DNA from: Caryophanales bacterium
Lineage (GTDB): Bacteria > Bacillota > Bacilli > Exiguobacteriales > Exiguobacteriaceae
Length of the DNA: 51,434 nt
Direction of reading: 5' to 3'
Assembly: GCA_902362975.1 (NCBI GenBank)
Contig: CABIYO010000018.1
Span: forward strand, 1-51,434
Made by a program: the position numbers and the translations under genes. Under the pieces are notes generated by a model that saw nothing but the letters and a program-made list of their open reading frames with translations, made no database searches and was not told where the DNA came from. Of the stretch, positions 1 through 9,244 are shown one piece after another (the first letter of the stretch is position 1; every line of letters begins with the position of its first letter).

Positions 1-70
1 CGGGGCTTTGGCATCACTTGGTAAATTGTTTGTCACTCTTTGGTAAATAAGATTGCAAGACTGGTACATT

Positions 71-2686
71 CTAATGGCCGTAATCAATTTGTTCATTTAA
101 GTCTAACTTTCGATAAAGAATAGACTGTTGAAGTACATGTAAAACATCATCTATTTCGAAATCATCAATAGATAAGTCGATACCGAATTCCTCTTTTAAT
201 TGTTCAGCAGTTTCTATCTCATTTAATGTATCAAAAGCACTTAAACCAGAGGCGTTTGGTAGATATAAAGACACTTCAAGTGGTTTGATGTTTTCGAGAA
301 CACCTTTCGAAGAAATTTGATTTTTGAACCAAGCAATAATTCCTTTTAAAATTTCTTCATCATTTGTGACATTGATAACATTGATACAGAGCGGAGCTGA
401 ATTTTGTATTGAGAATAAATAGTCGTAATGATCAGTAAAGTGGGTCATTTTCTCTTCTACAACTTTTGCTAAGTAAGAGTTTGTTTCACCTATGCTTACT
501 TTTTCTCTAATCACATATTCATGCCATTCAGGTAATGGAGAATAATCCGTTGGCTTAAGCAGCATTTCATGTACATTAAACGCATACGGCAATGTATAGC
601 TCGCTTTTAATTTTTTTAAAATATTCGAATCGATATCTTCAGAACCTAAATTCGAGTTCACTTGCCATTGATAAGCAATGTTCAATGGTGAGAATGGAGT
701 TAATAATAAACCGTCAATCGTCTCCATTTGTCCTAAACGGTATAGGTTTCGTTGTTGTACAGTCATTAAAGACTGAGCTTTAATTTTTTCAATTTCAGAC
801 AGGTAGTTGTTTATAAAATCAAAGGCAGCTGACTGTACTTGGTCATCGTAATACATGAGTGAAGGGATTGTTCCCTTACTCTTAACCGTGTTTAAAAATA
901 AATCATAACTCGTTTCTACAGCGCTTGGTAACTCTAAAGGTATGCTCTCGAAAGTATCATCGGAAAGTTGCTTTGCATACCGTACATGATTATCTAACCA
1001 ATCTTGTTCCATTTTAAAGAAGTTTCGGTCTATTGATTTGGTAGAGTAAGTGCGTTGACCATTATGGATGGTTTTATAATCTGAGTCGATTAAAAACGAT
1101 GTTTCATCTGTTCTCTTTCTCGTCCAAATACTAACACCATCTAAAGGAGTAGTTTTTAACATCTCGTCTTTAATAGCTAGTGGGACCTCAACTTCATCAA
1201 TCATTACAGAGAATCGAACGCGAGATTCTCCTTCATCAAGAGCATTTAAAGGAAGAGTGATCACATCATTATGTCCAATCTTAATCGCTTCTGATGAACC
1301 AACAACAACATCATTTATTTGTCCCGAACCGTCCCCGAGTTCAACTAAATGATGACCATCAAGTATTAAGCGAATCGCTTGTTGATTTTTAGGTGTCGTA
1401 TCAATGAAATATCGTGATTGATATGGATTTAAAAACTCAGGCGACAGTGGAACAACTGCAATATTAAATAAATAAGTAGTGGAAGTCTGGCCTTCATGTT
1501 TGTAGCGTACCCGTGAGAAAGTGACTTGGGTAGAATTATTTTCAATCGTAGTAATAAGAGAATGTCCAGAACTTACAGTTGATTTTGCACTTTTATTGTC
1601 CAAAAATTGCTTCGACGTAAAACGGTCAAAAGGAAGATGAATTTGCACTGTATCTGCTTCTTGTGTAGAAAAGACGATGATGTGCCAAGTTCTTTGACCT
1701 GATTTAGTTTCAGACTGTGGGCGTCTCCAAAAATGTGAAGTTGATAATTTGGAGCCGTCTATTTTTGCAATCATTTTTTCGGATATGAATTGAATATCTC
1801 GATTTGATTTTGCTTTCTCTTCCCATTCTTTCAATATAGTGTAATCAGCTTGTTGCCAAGTATCCTCTTTTAATTTTGTGGCCCCGTTATCAAATCGCTC
1901 TTCTAGTTTTTCACGAGTGTTTCCTAACGTGAAGTAACGTTCAACATCTTCGAATAATTCATGATTTTCTGATAAGCGATTCTCGATTTGTCGGTTTATC
2001 TTTTTCCATGAAGCTGACCCAACATTTTTTTCATCTCGTTCACGAATAAGCGAACTTAGATCGCCATCTTGAAAGTACTGTAATGAGGTATAGTCATCCG
2101 AATCAAGAGTATCTTTGTGTAAAAGACCTAAAATATCGATGAAATCTAGAAATGAACCATTCGTAATTTGTTTTTGTTGATTACGACGTTTTAAATAATC
2201 GGCGATAATCATTTGTTCAGATTTCGATAAATCACTACTTGCCAATTGCTGATCTAAATGTTGAATGATTTTGCTAATGTGCAATGGACGACCTTCAGAA
2301 GTCAAGTCGATACTTCCACCCCGGATGGAGTCATTTAAAGTATCAGTCAGAATCATTAAGGAAGTATTAGACCATTGCCCGCTTTGTTCACTCATTTCAT
2401 TTCTCAGAGTAACGAGATAATCAATATCTGTATCAAGCGAACTTGCTATTACTAATTTTCCTGTAGAAAAGTTAAGTGAGTTGGTCACATAATTTTCTTT
2501 TCCGAATGGATGTTTATATGTGAAGGTTTCAGAAACGCTTAAACCTGAAAGTGCATCATACATTTCTTTTACATCTTGTTTTGTCGGAAGATAGACGTAA
2601 TAACGATCTGTTCTATTTTGTTGAATCTCATGTTTAAAGAATTGTAATAATTGTTGTGTGATAAATTCATAAAATTGATTTGACAT
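71..2686 (-). CDS. dptH: DptH N-terminal half, phosphorothioation-dependent restriction protein, possibly frameshifted
   Basis: Third gene of the DptFGH set, which restricts DNA lacking Dnd phosphorothioate marks. The start chosen is MSNQFYEF, overlapping dptG by 20 bases, with a GGGG-type ribosome site about 9 bases upstream. The 871 residues hold no Walker A motif; in the family as I know it the protein is roughly twice as long and its HerA/FtsK-like ATPase lies in the second half. Here the frame ends in TAG at 71-73. The next frame, from an ATG about 25 bases upstream of that stop, stays open for 31 codons to the window edge. This suggests a one-base frameshift, or a split gene. The identification rests on synteny and recall of the family; the breakage is an inference. 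Confidence 0.72.
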   Translation of the reverse strand: MSNQFYEFITQQLLQFFKHEIQQNRTDRYYVYLPTKQDVKEMYDALSGLSVSETFTYKHPFGKENYVTNSLNFSTGKLVIASSLDTDIDYLVTLRNEMSEQSGQWSNTSLMILTDTLNDSIRGGSIDLTSEGRPLHISKIIQHLDQQLASSDLSKSEQMIIADYLKRRNQQKQITNGSFLDFIDILGLLHKDTLDSDDYTSLQYFQDGDLSSLIRERDEKNVGSASWKKINRQIENRLSENHELFEDVERYFTLGNTREKLEERFDNGATKLKEDTWQQADYTILKEWEEKAKSNRDIQFISEKMIAKIDGSKLSTSHFWRRPQSETKSGQRTWHIIVFSTQEADTVQIHLPFDRFTSKQFLDNKSAKSTVSSGHSLITTIENNSTQVTFSRVRYKHEGQTSTTYLFNIAVVPLSPEFLNPYQSRYFIDTTPKNQQAIRLILDGHHLVELGDGSGQINDVVVGSSEAIKIGHNDVITLPLNALDEGESRVRFSVMIDEVEVPLAIKDEMLKTTPLDGVSIWTRKRTDETSFLIDSDYKTIHNGQRTYSTKSIDRNFFKMEQDWLDNHVRYAKQLSDDTFESIPLELPSAVETSYDLFLNTVKSKGTIPSLMYYDDQVQSAAFDFINNYLSEIEKIKAQSLMTVQQRNLYRLGQMETIDGLLLTPFSPLNIAYQWQVNSNLGSEDIDSNILKKLKASYTLPYAFNVHEMLLKPTDYSPLPEWHEYVIREKVSIGETNSYLAKVVEEKMTHFTDHYDYLFSIQNSAPLCINVINVTNDEEILKGIIAWFKNQISSKGVLENIKPLEVSLYLPNASGLSAFDTLNEIETAEQLKEEFGIDLSIDDFEIDDVLHVLQQSILYRKLDLNEQIDYGH

Positions 2687-4058
2687 ACTGTGCATCCCCG
2701 CTATCACTTTTCTTTTCCAAATAGTTTAGTTTATCCAATAGCCCAACAATTTCTTCTTTTGAGTGATGATCAAAGAATAGTCCTCTTAATTCAAGTTCAA
2801 TCCAAAGCCTATTCAATTCAATCTTGTCCTGTTTAATTGAGCATGCTATAAGAGTCAATAATTGTTCTTGATTTACGGCAAGTAATGAGCCAAGTGAACC
2901 ACCATGTTTTCTATAGAATTTTAATAGAAAGACGTCAAGTGCGGCAGGATATCGAGACTTTAACTCTTTATTCAATCCAATTGAGATTGCTTCGGCTAAG
3001 TCTCTAAAGGCTTCATCTAACGTGCTGTCAGCATTGTATTTTGGGGTTTCGATACCTTTATGCTGCGTATAGAAATTATTCATCCAATGATAGAGTGATT
3101 GAATATAATTTTTCTTTGAATCCTCACCAGCTGCAGTTAGTAATTCATCAATATGATGATAGTATAAGTTTTTTTGTGACTGAAATGCTGGTGTTTGAGA
3201 AACGATATTCAGTGCATGCTCATGTTTGTAAAAATCCTTCACCTGTTCTTTTAACAATCGATAGCCGTTCGTATAACTTTTACGCCAGCGGGCTGCCTTT
3301 TCCCATTCCATTAAAAAATAGAGTGGAATGGGTTTATCATTATCAAATTTTGTAAATCGATTAGTTTGAAGAACAGTCTGGGACATCAAGATAAACGTAT
3401 ATTGAATGAATAGATGATTTAAATTGTCTAAGAAGAATTTTGGATTTGTGGATAAATGAATCAAATCTTCTTTAAATTGTTCTTTTAAACGTGGGAACAA
3501 ACATGAATAAGGACTATTGAATGTAGACTTATTCGTCGAACGAGAACTTCGAAAAATTTGTGTCAGAAGATCATCATTGTTTTCATCTAAAAACAGTGGT
3601 GAAAGAAATTCTTCATTTCCTTCAATCAACGTGCCATAGACATAGTTAATGAAATCGATTTGACCATTCCTCTCTTTTTTCTCACTTAAAGTGAGTAGAG
3701 GAAGTTGCGACAAACTAGAAATCTCTGTTTCTTCGATTTTACGTTGCTGACTCTTGATAAAATATTTGAACCATTCACTCGTTTCTTCGGAATCAAATTT
3801 TCCAATCGACAGGATGTGATTCTCGTCTAACTTAGGATGTTCAGGAATGAGCGGTTCATTAGATAACAATCTCACGATACCGCCAGTTATTGGCCAGAAG
3901 CCGCTTTCGAACTTTGATCGTTCCGGTTCACGTGTAGGTAAAGGTAATACAAATGTATTTTTTCTACGTGAATAACGATAGCCTTTATTTTGAATCAGAA
4001 ATGACTCGAGAAGTTTCCAGTCTAATTCGTAATTTTTTACATCTTGAGTATTTATCAT
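2667..4058 (-). CDS. dptG: DptG, phosphorothioation-dependent restriction protein
   Basis: 463-residue soluble protein, about the length I expect for DptG, a partner of DptF and DptH in restricting DNA without phosphorothioate marks. No catalytic motif is visible; it is largely alpha-helical with many aromatic residues. It starts one base after the dptF stop, with AAAGGTG within the dptF end as ribosome site, and its end overlaps dptH, so the three genes form one translationally coupled operon. Base composition is more AT-rich than the housekeeping genes of the window, consistent with horizontal gain. The call depends mainly on position between a clear DptF and a DptH-like protein. Confidence 0.8.
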   Translation of the reverse strand: MINTQDVKNYELDWKLLESFLIQNKGYRYSRRKNTFVLPLPTREPERSKFESGFWPITGGIVRLLSNEPLIPEHPKLDENHILSIGKFDSEETSEWFKYFIKSQQRKIEETEISSLSQLPLLTLSEKKERNGQIDFINYVYGTLIEGNEEFLSPLFLDENNDDLLTQIFRSSRSTNKSTFNSPYSCLFPRLKEQFKEDLIHLSTNPKFFLDNLNHLFIQYTFILMSQTVLQTNRFTKFDNDKPIPLYFLMEWEKAARWRKSYTNGYRLLKEQVKDFYKHEHALNIVSQTPAFQSQKNLYYHHIDELLTAAGEDSKKNYIQSLYHWMNNFYTQHKGIETPKYNADSTLDEAFRDLAEAISIGLNKELKSRYPAALDVFLLKFYRKHGGSLGSLLAVNQEQLLTLIACSIKQDKIELNRLWIELELRGLFFDHHSKEEIVGLLDKLNYLEKKSDSGDAQYVKSIL

Positions 4059-4059
4059 A

Positions 4060-6384
4060 TTACTGCTTCACCTTTCTAACTTCGAACTTTGATTTGCTGA
4101 ACTTTGGTTTAGATAGTTCCACCATCGAACCATCATGAGTGGAGACTAGAAGAATTGATTTTGATTTATCTGTATACCGGATGAGTTCATCATAAAAGTC
4201 AATAAACTGCACAGCATCTCTTAAGTCATTACGATTTGGTCGATATCCATGCTGTATTTTTACCAGTAAGTTATACAATTTATAGTCAAGATCAAAAAGA
4301 ATCTCCTTCCCATTTACGTCAAAACCGATTCGTATAAATGGACTGAAGCGATAAAAAGCGTCATCTTTAGTTTCAGCACTATCAAAGAGGCGTTGGTCTA
4401 CGATTTCTTCCGCTTGGAATGGATATGCCACGCGATATTCATTATTTGCGCCGTCAATAAAGAGATAATTTTCTCGCGGAGATCCTTTCCATAAATAAAT
4501 GACACTACGAATGAGTTCAAATAAGGATTCGATATTCTCACCATCACCAAGGTAGTACGCCTTTACATACTGTAAAAAATTCATATAGGTCTGATCGACT
4601 TCTTTTGGATTTAGGAGTGAGTAGCTACGCACTAAAAATGCTCCCAAAGTATTTAGTTTACTTTCGTTTTCTGGTGAATGATGTATGAAACTATATACGT
4701 CTCCAATCTCTTTTAATTCATTCTTAGCGATTTCTTGAGGATTCTGTGACAGCACATACTTGGTGATTAATTCATCAAAGTATGGGATACGGAATGAAAT
4801 CGGATCATTTTGATGTAATGAACTTAGAATATTAGAGCGATCAGGATGACCAAAAATCAGATTTGGTAATGCTGCTTCCGGTCTCTCACGGTCGAGATTT
4901 AAGTCTGATGGAACTAAGATATCGAAAATAAAATTGTAAAATGCACGAGTAGAAATAATGAGTTTTTCTTTTACCATGGCTTGAATGATTACATTGACAA
5001 CAGATTCACGTACAGAAGGATTAGATAAGAAATCATAGTTGTCATGCACAATAGAGCGATGACCATGATTTGTATCTTCTAGATATGCAGTATAAAACGG
5101 GTTTTCATTTGATTCAGAAACGATTTTCTCGAGAATGCTTGTGAAAAAGAAAGAGTGGGCTCCTTCGTCACCGACACTATATGTTTGAAAACCTGCGATA
5201 TTCAATAGATGGATAGAATCTAAAGAGTAGACGATATGCTCTCCATGTCCAAAAATGTCTGATGCATCGATAAACTTTCTGAGTGAGTCATATCGATTTT
5301 CAGACTCGGCAAAATTATAGAAATTGTGTAGTACACCTAGGTTGATGGCAATCAATAGATGTTTTTTATTTGAGTCTTGTTTGTAGAAAGATGACATGAC
5401 ATTATCTAAAGTTTCGATCGAACTCTTAGATGGATCAAATGACTCGGTTGAATCGTTATGAATTCTAACGTTAGTGACCAAGTCCGGATATTTTTCTTTT
5501 ACATAAGCGAGCAAATGACTTTTCCCGTCCCCAACACTACCGCTCAATAAAATTAGTTGAGGAGTTGATTCCGCATTAACTTTTTCTAATGTTTCAAGAA
5601 GAGAGATTTGAATCGGACGATTGATGTGCATATACTCTCGAAACAAACCAAAGCTGTCAGCGTTAACGACTGACTCTTTAGAAGATGACTGGAGCATTCG
5701 TAAACGTTCTAATAAAATACTAGTTTTCAATTCAGTTGATGGTTGGGATGGTTCATCAATATGTTCATGAACCGACTCGTCCATTTCGATTTCTTCATTC
5801 ATTTCCTCTTCTTCATTTTTTGCTGAAAAATCATTTTCCATATAAAATTCCTCAGAAGTTTGCTGTTTTTGTACACTATCGGATTCGTATAGAGAATTAG
5901 GGGGCATCATGAATACATCTGAAGTTTCAACGATAGTATCAGTCATATTCTCTTTGAAAGAGTCATCAAAGGACTCTTCAGATTCTTGTAGAAATACTTC
6001 TGTTAGTGCAATTAATTTTTCGAATGCCTCCATTGTCTCTGTTTTCAATAAGTTACGTTTTGTATATAAATCACTTATTTCTATGTAACGGTGGGCCCAC
6101 TTCAATTCTTTCATAGAAGCGTTAAGTTCAACTTTAAGTTTTTGCCAACCATGTTTGATAACATGTCGAGCAAAGTATCGTTCCGAGAGAGCGGGACGCC
6201 CGGTTTTTTTAGCTAACATATACATTCGCTTCAAAGTTAAAGATTGAAAAATACCATCTAAGTAAACCATGGCCTCTGTGGGTGAATCAGTCATCCACTT
6301 ACTAAATTCATCGTAAGTGAATTTGGTATCTTCATCTGGTACTAGATTTGTAACTAAAAATGACCAATTCTTTTGGGTATTCAT
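4060..6384 (-). CDS. dptF: DptF, P-loop ATPase of phosphorothioation-dependent restriction
   Basis: 774-residue protein with a Walker A motif GSVGDGKSHLL near residue 285 and a likely Walker B in LLIAINLGVLHNF about 85 residues later, features of the DptF ATPase. I chose the internal start MNTQKNWSF, which has AGGAAGG at correct spacing; a longer frame reaching 6465 lacks one. The ATPase part begins near residue 220 (ERLRMLQSSSKE). Before it lie a basic, helical domain (about residues 1-150) and a very acidic linker (EEEEMNEEIEMDE). DptF proteins as I remember them are shorter and begin near the ATPase part, so this N-terminal extension is unusual. First gene of dptFGH, divergent from the mazG-helicase operon. 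Confidence 0.82.
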   Translation of the reverse strand: MNTQKNWSFLVTNLVPDEDTKFTYDEFSKWMTDSPTEAMVYLDGIFQSLTLKRMYMLAKKTGRPALSERYFARHVIKHGWQKLKVELNASMKELKWAHRYIEISDLYTKRNLLKTETMEAFEKLIALTEVFLQESEESFDDSFKENMTDTIVETSDVFMMPPNSLYESDSVQKQQTSEEFYMENDFSAKNEEEEMNEEIEMDESVHEHIDEPSQPSTELKTSILLERLRMLQSSSKESVVNADSFGLFREYMHINRPIQISLLETLEKVNAESTPQLILLSGSVGDGKSHLLAYVKEKYPDLVTNVRIHNDSTESFDPSKSSIETLDNVMSSFYKQDSNKKHLLIAINLGVLHNFYNFAESENRYDSLRKFIDASDIFGHGEHIVYSLDSIHLLNIAGFQTYSVGDEGAHSFFFTSILEKIVSESNENPFYTAYLEDTNHGHRSIVHDNYDFLSNPSVRESVVNVIIQAMVKEKLIISTRAFYNFIFDILVPSDLNLDRERPEAALPNLIFGHPDRSNILSSLHQNDPISFRIPYFDELITKYVLSQNPQEIAKNELKEIGDVYSFIHHSPENESKLNTLGAFLVRSYSLLNPKEVDQTYMNFLQYVKAYYLGDGENIESLFELIRSVIYLWKGSPRENYLFIDGANNEYRVAYPFQAEEIVDQRLFDSAETKDDAFYRFSPFIRIGFDVNGKEILFDLDYKLYNLLVKIQHGYRPNRNDLRDAVQFIDFYDELIRYTDKSKSILLVSTHDGSMVELSKPKFSKSKFEVRKVKQ

Positions 6385-6438
6385 TGTTAATTTCCTTCCT
6401 ACACAACATGATATTTTACAAACATTGTAACAAAATAT

Positions 6439-6459
6439 AGAATCATAATCATCGATTCT
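6439..6459. promoter_or_regulatory. Inverted repeat between divergent operons
   Basis: AGAATC (6439-6444) and GATTCT (6454-6459) form a perfect 6-base inverted repeat with a 9-base spacer in the AT-rich gap between dptF and the mazG-like gene. It could be an operator for either operon; no nearby regulator gene is obvious and promoters here are weak matches only. Confidence 0.3.
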
Positions 6460-6568
6460 GATCATTTAATGGAAACCATAACTAAAAAAGTATCGGGTAT
6501 TATTCTTAGAGTGATTTATACCTATGCATTTACTAAAATGTAAATAGATGATTGAGAGGAGAGACGAT

Positions 6569-6895
6569 ATGATTTATAACAAATTAGTAAGAGACAACAT
6601 CCCTGAAATCATTCACGAATCAGGAAAAATCCCGATTGTGAAGCAACTTACTCAAGCCGAACACTTCGAGCAAGCACGATTGAAACTATACGAAGAAATC
6701 AAAGAGTATGAAGAAACGAACATTGATGAAGAGTCTCTTGAAGAGTTAGCTGACATTTTGGAGTTGGTCTATACACTTGGAAATATGCATGGGGCAGACT
6801 TCGATGAATTGAACCGCATACGTGAAGAGAAACGCAAAATACGTGGCGGTTTTGAAAAGGGTCTATTTTTAGAAGAGGTCCTCAATCATGAGTGA
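6569..6895 (+). CDS. MazG-like nucleotide pyrophosphohydrolase
   Basis: 108 residues with the all-alpha NTP pyrophosphohydrolase signature: EE..KEYEE near residue 40 and EELADILEL near residue 60, giving the ExxE(n)ExxD metal-binding pattern. It begins IYNKLVRDNIPEII, typical of small phosphoribosyl-ATP pyrophosphohydrolase-like MazG proteins. These hydrolyse nucleoside triphosphates to monophosphate and pyrophosphate. The start at 6569 has GAGAGGAGAG upstream. It overlaps the next gene by 8 bases, so it is translated with the PLD-helicase. In a defence island such an enzyme may change nucleotide pools during infection, but this role is an inference. It is not HisE: there is no his operon nearby. 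Confidence 0.8.
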   Translation: MIYNKLVRDNIPEIIHESGKIPIVKQLTQAEHFEQARLKLYEEIKEYEETNIDEESLEELADILELVYTLGNMHGADFDELNRIREEKRKIRGGFEKGLFLEEVLNHE

Positions 6896-9242
6896 TTTAC
6901 GACTCCATACGAGCAATCTTGGCATCCCTTTACAAGAACACATAGACGCGGCGACTGAAATTTATATGGTTGTCGCGTTTGCTCAAGTGTCGGGAGTGAA
7001 GGAATTATCGGCTTCTTTAAGAAAAGCGAGTGAACGTGGCGCTCAAATCAGAATCTTGGTAGGAGACTATCTGTACCTCACCGATCCTGATGCATTGGAT
7101 ATGCTATTACAAATACCGAATGTTGAGCTCCGGCTATACCGCTCAAAAGGGAGGTCGTTCCATCCAAAGGCGTATTTGTTCCGTACAATAGAAAGCGGTA
7201 CGTTTTTTGTTGGTTCCTCGAATTTATCGCATAGTGCGTTAAATCATGGTGTGGAATGGAATGTTGAAATTCCTTCGAATGTGTCAGAGGAAGTGTTCGA
7301 AGAGTCAGTCGCTGCGTTCCATGAATTATTTTATAGTGAATATGCGCAAATGATGAATCCAGTCTCGTTACAGCCTTATCGTGAAGAGTATGAAGCGCGA
7401 AAGGATCGAATGAAAGAATGGGAGGTCGCTGAACATTCTCCCGTCTACATAGAAGATGATTCGATTACCCCGACGTCTGTCCAAGACGCAGCGTTATTGG
7501 CTCTCCGAGAAACGATGGCGGAAGGTCGGAAAAAGGCGATGCTCGTCTTGGCGACAGGATTAGGGAAAACGTATTTGAGTGCATTCTTTGCACGACAATT
7601 CAAACGTGTCCTTTTCATTGCACATCAAAGAGAACTTTTGTTACAAGCAGAAAAGTCATTCCTCAATGTGGCGAATGACTGGAAGACTGGGTTACTACTC
7701 GGTGGTGAATCAAGAAATCAAGATACTGCTGACGTCGTGTTCGCCTCGATTCAAACGTTAGCTTCGAAACAAAGGATGGAGCAATATGACCCGGAGCAAT
7801 TCGATTTGATAATCGTGGATGAGTTCCATCATTCGGCTGCTCCTTCCTACCGTCGAGTGCTAGATTATTTTCAACCGAAGTTCTTACTCGGTTTGACTGC
7901 AACGCCTGACCGTTTAGACGGAGGAGACGTATATGCACTTTGTGATGATAACGTTGCTTTCCAGATGCACTTTACGGAAGCGATTGAAGAATCGTTTTTA
8001 ACCCCGTTTCATTACGTTGGAATCTATGATGAAATCGACTACTCTCAGATTCGTCTGATCAATGGACGTCGTTATGATCAAGAAGAGTTATTGGCAGAAC
8101 AGTTAAAAGAAAGTGTTGCCGAGAAGATTTATAGAGCTTGGTCAGAGCATCATCAATCGAGAGCACTCGGCTTTTGTTCTTCCGTTATACAAGCTGAATA
8201 TTTGGCTGATTTTTTCAGGAGGCAAGGAGTACAAGCGGTAGCACTTCATAGTCAGGCCGAGTATGATCGAACGGAAGTAATTGCCCAATTAAAGCAAGGA
8301 CAATTGGACATCATTTTTGCAGTGAATCTATTTAATGAAGGTGTCGATATTCCTGAAATCGATACGCTATTGTTCTGTCGTCCGACTGAATCATTGACAG
8401 TATTCACCCAACAAATTGGACGAGGGCTACGTCTATCAACAGGAAAGACGCATTGTACGATTATCGATTTAATTGGGAACTATAAAAATATTGATAAGAA
8501 ACTGGCTTTGTTGACGACTAGCCGACAAGATACAGTGAGTTCCTTGCCAACTACGATTGATCTACCTTCGTCATGTACAATTGAGTTTGATTTACAGACT
8601 GTTGACTTACTGAAGAAAATGGTGACACGTTCCTCAACGCGTCAGCAATTACTTGAACAAAATTATTTCATGGTGAAAGAAGAAATGGGTAGGCGCCCGA
8701 GCTACATGGAATTAATCCAACGAGGTGAGTACTCTATAGACGCTTATCGTTCCGAATGGAGAAAGCTTGGTGGGTTCTTCGGATTCTTGCATAAACTCGG
8801 AGAACTAAGTGAGGAAGAAGCGATACTATACAGTGATGTGAAGTCGCTTCTTGTCGAGGTGGAATACACGAGCATGACCAAAAGCTATAAAATGATTGTA
8901 CTTTCAATTATGCTAAAACGGGGAGAAGAAAATTGGTACAAGCCACTTAAAGCATCTGAAGCCGCTCTTCCTTTTTATGATTACATTAAAAAAGAACCGT
9001 ATCGTCAGCAGATTGATGGAAAGACAAAAGACTTTCAGCAACCATTTCATCAACAAAGAATTGAAAAATTATTGTTACGAATGCCATTCGATAAAATTGC
9101 CAAAGGACCGTTTTATGTAGAAGATGAAACGCTGCATATTGAATTTAATGAAGCGTTCCGCAATCTAACCGTTTATGAATGGGTTAAACAGATTGTAGAT
9201 GTTCGATTACATTACTACTTTAGTCGGAAAGCGAAAGGATGA
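6888..9242 (+). CDS. Phospholipase D-like / superfamily II DEAD-DEAH helicase fusion
   Basis: 784 residues. An N-terminal phospholipase D-like domain (about 1-165) has the HxK motif in SFHPKAYLF and the downstream VGSSNLSHSAL asparagine motif. A superfamily II helicase core (about 200-545) follows, with ATGLGKT (motif I), DEFHH (motif II), GLTATPDR (motif III), FNEGVDIPEID (motif V) and QQIGRGLR (motif VI). The last 230 residues are a helical module containing MLKRGEENWYKPLKASEA. PLD domains fused to such helicases act as nucleases in restriction-like enzymes; DNA cleavage or translocation here is inferred. Coupled to mazG upstream by ATGAGTGA and to the next gene by ATGA. Only one HxK motif is seen, so the nuclease would need a dimer. 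Confidence 0.85.
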   Translation: MSDLRLHTSNLGIPLQEHIDAATEIYMVVAFAQVSGVKELSASLRKASERGAQIRILVGDYLYLTDPDALDMLLQIPNVELRLYRSKGRSFHPKAYLFRTIESGTFFVGSSNLSHSALNHGVEWNVEIPSNVSEEVFEESVAAFHELFYSEYAQMMNPVSLQPYREEYEARKDRMKEWEVAEHSPVYIEDDSITPTSVQDAALLALRETMAEGRKKAMLVLATGLGKTYLSAFFARQFKRVLFIAHQRELLLQAEKSFLNVANDWKTGLLLGGESRNQDTADVVFASIQTLASKQRMEQYDPEQFDLIIVDEFHHSAAPSYRRVLDYFQPKFLLGLTATPDRLDGGDVYALCDDNVAFQMHFTEAIEESFLTPFHYVGIYDEIDYSQIRLINGRRYDQEELLAEQLKESVAEKIYRAWSEHHQSRALGFCSSVIQAEYLADFFRRQGVQAVALHSQAEYDRTEVIAQLKQGQLDIIFAVNLFNEGVDIPEIDTLLFCRPTESLTVFTQQIGRGLRLSTGKTHCTIIDLIGNYKNIDKKLALLTTSRQDTVSSLPTTIDLPSSCTIEFDLQTVDLLKKMVTRSSTRQQLLEQNYFMVKEEMGRRPSYMELIQRGEYSIDAYRSEWRKLGGFFGFLHKLGELSEEEAILYSDVKSLLVEVEYTSMTKSYKMIVLSIMLKRGEENWYKPLKASEAALPFYDYIKKEPYRQQIDGKTKDFQQPFHQQRIEKLLLRMPFDKIAKGPFYVEDETLHIEFNEAFRNLTVYEWVKQIVDVRLHYYFSRKAKG

Positions 9243-9244
9243 GC

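Noticed and set aside
6569..6895. HisE (phosphoribosyl-ATP pyrophosphatase of histidine synthesis)
   Set aside because: Family resemblance only; it sits in a defence operon with no his genes and has the small MazG-like pattern.
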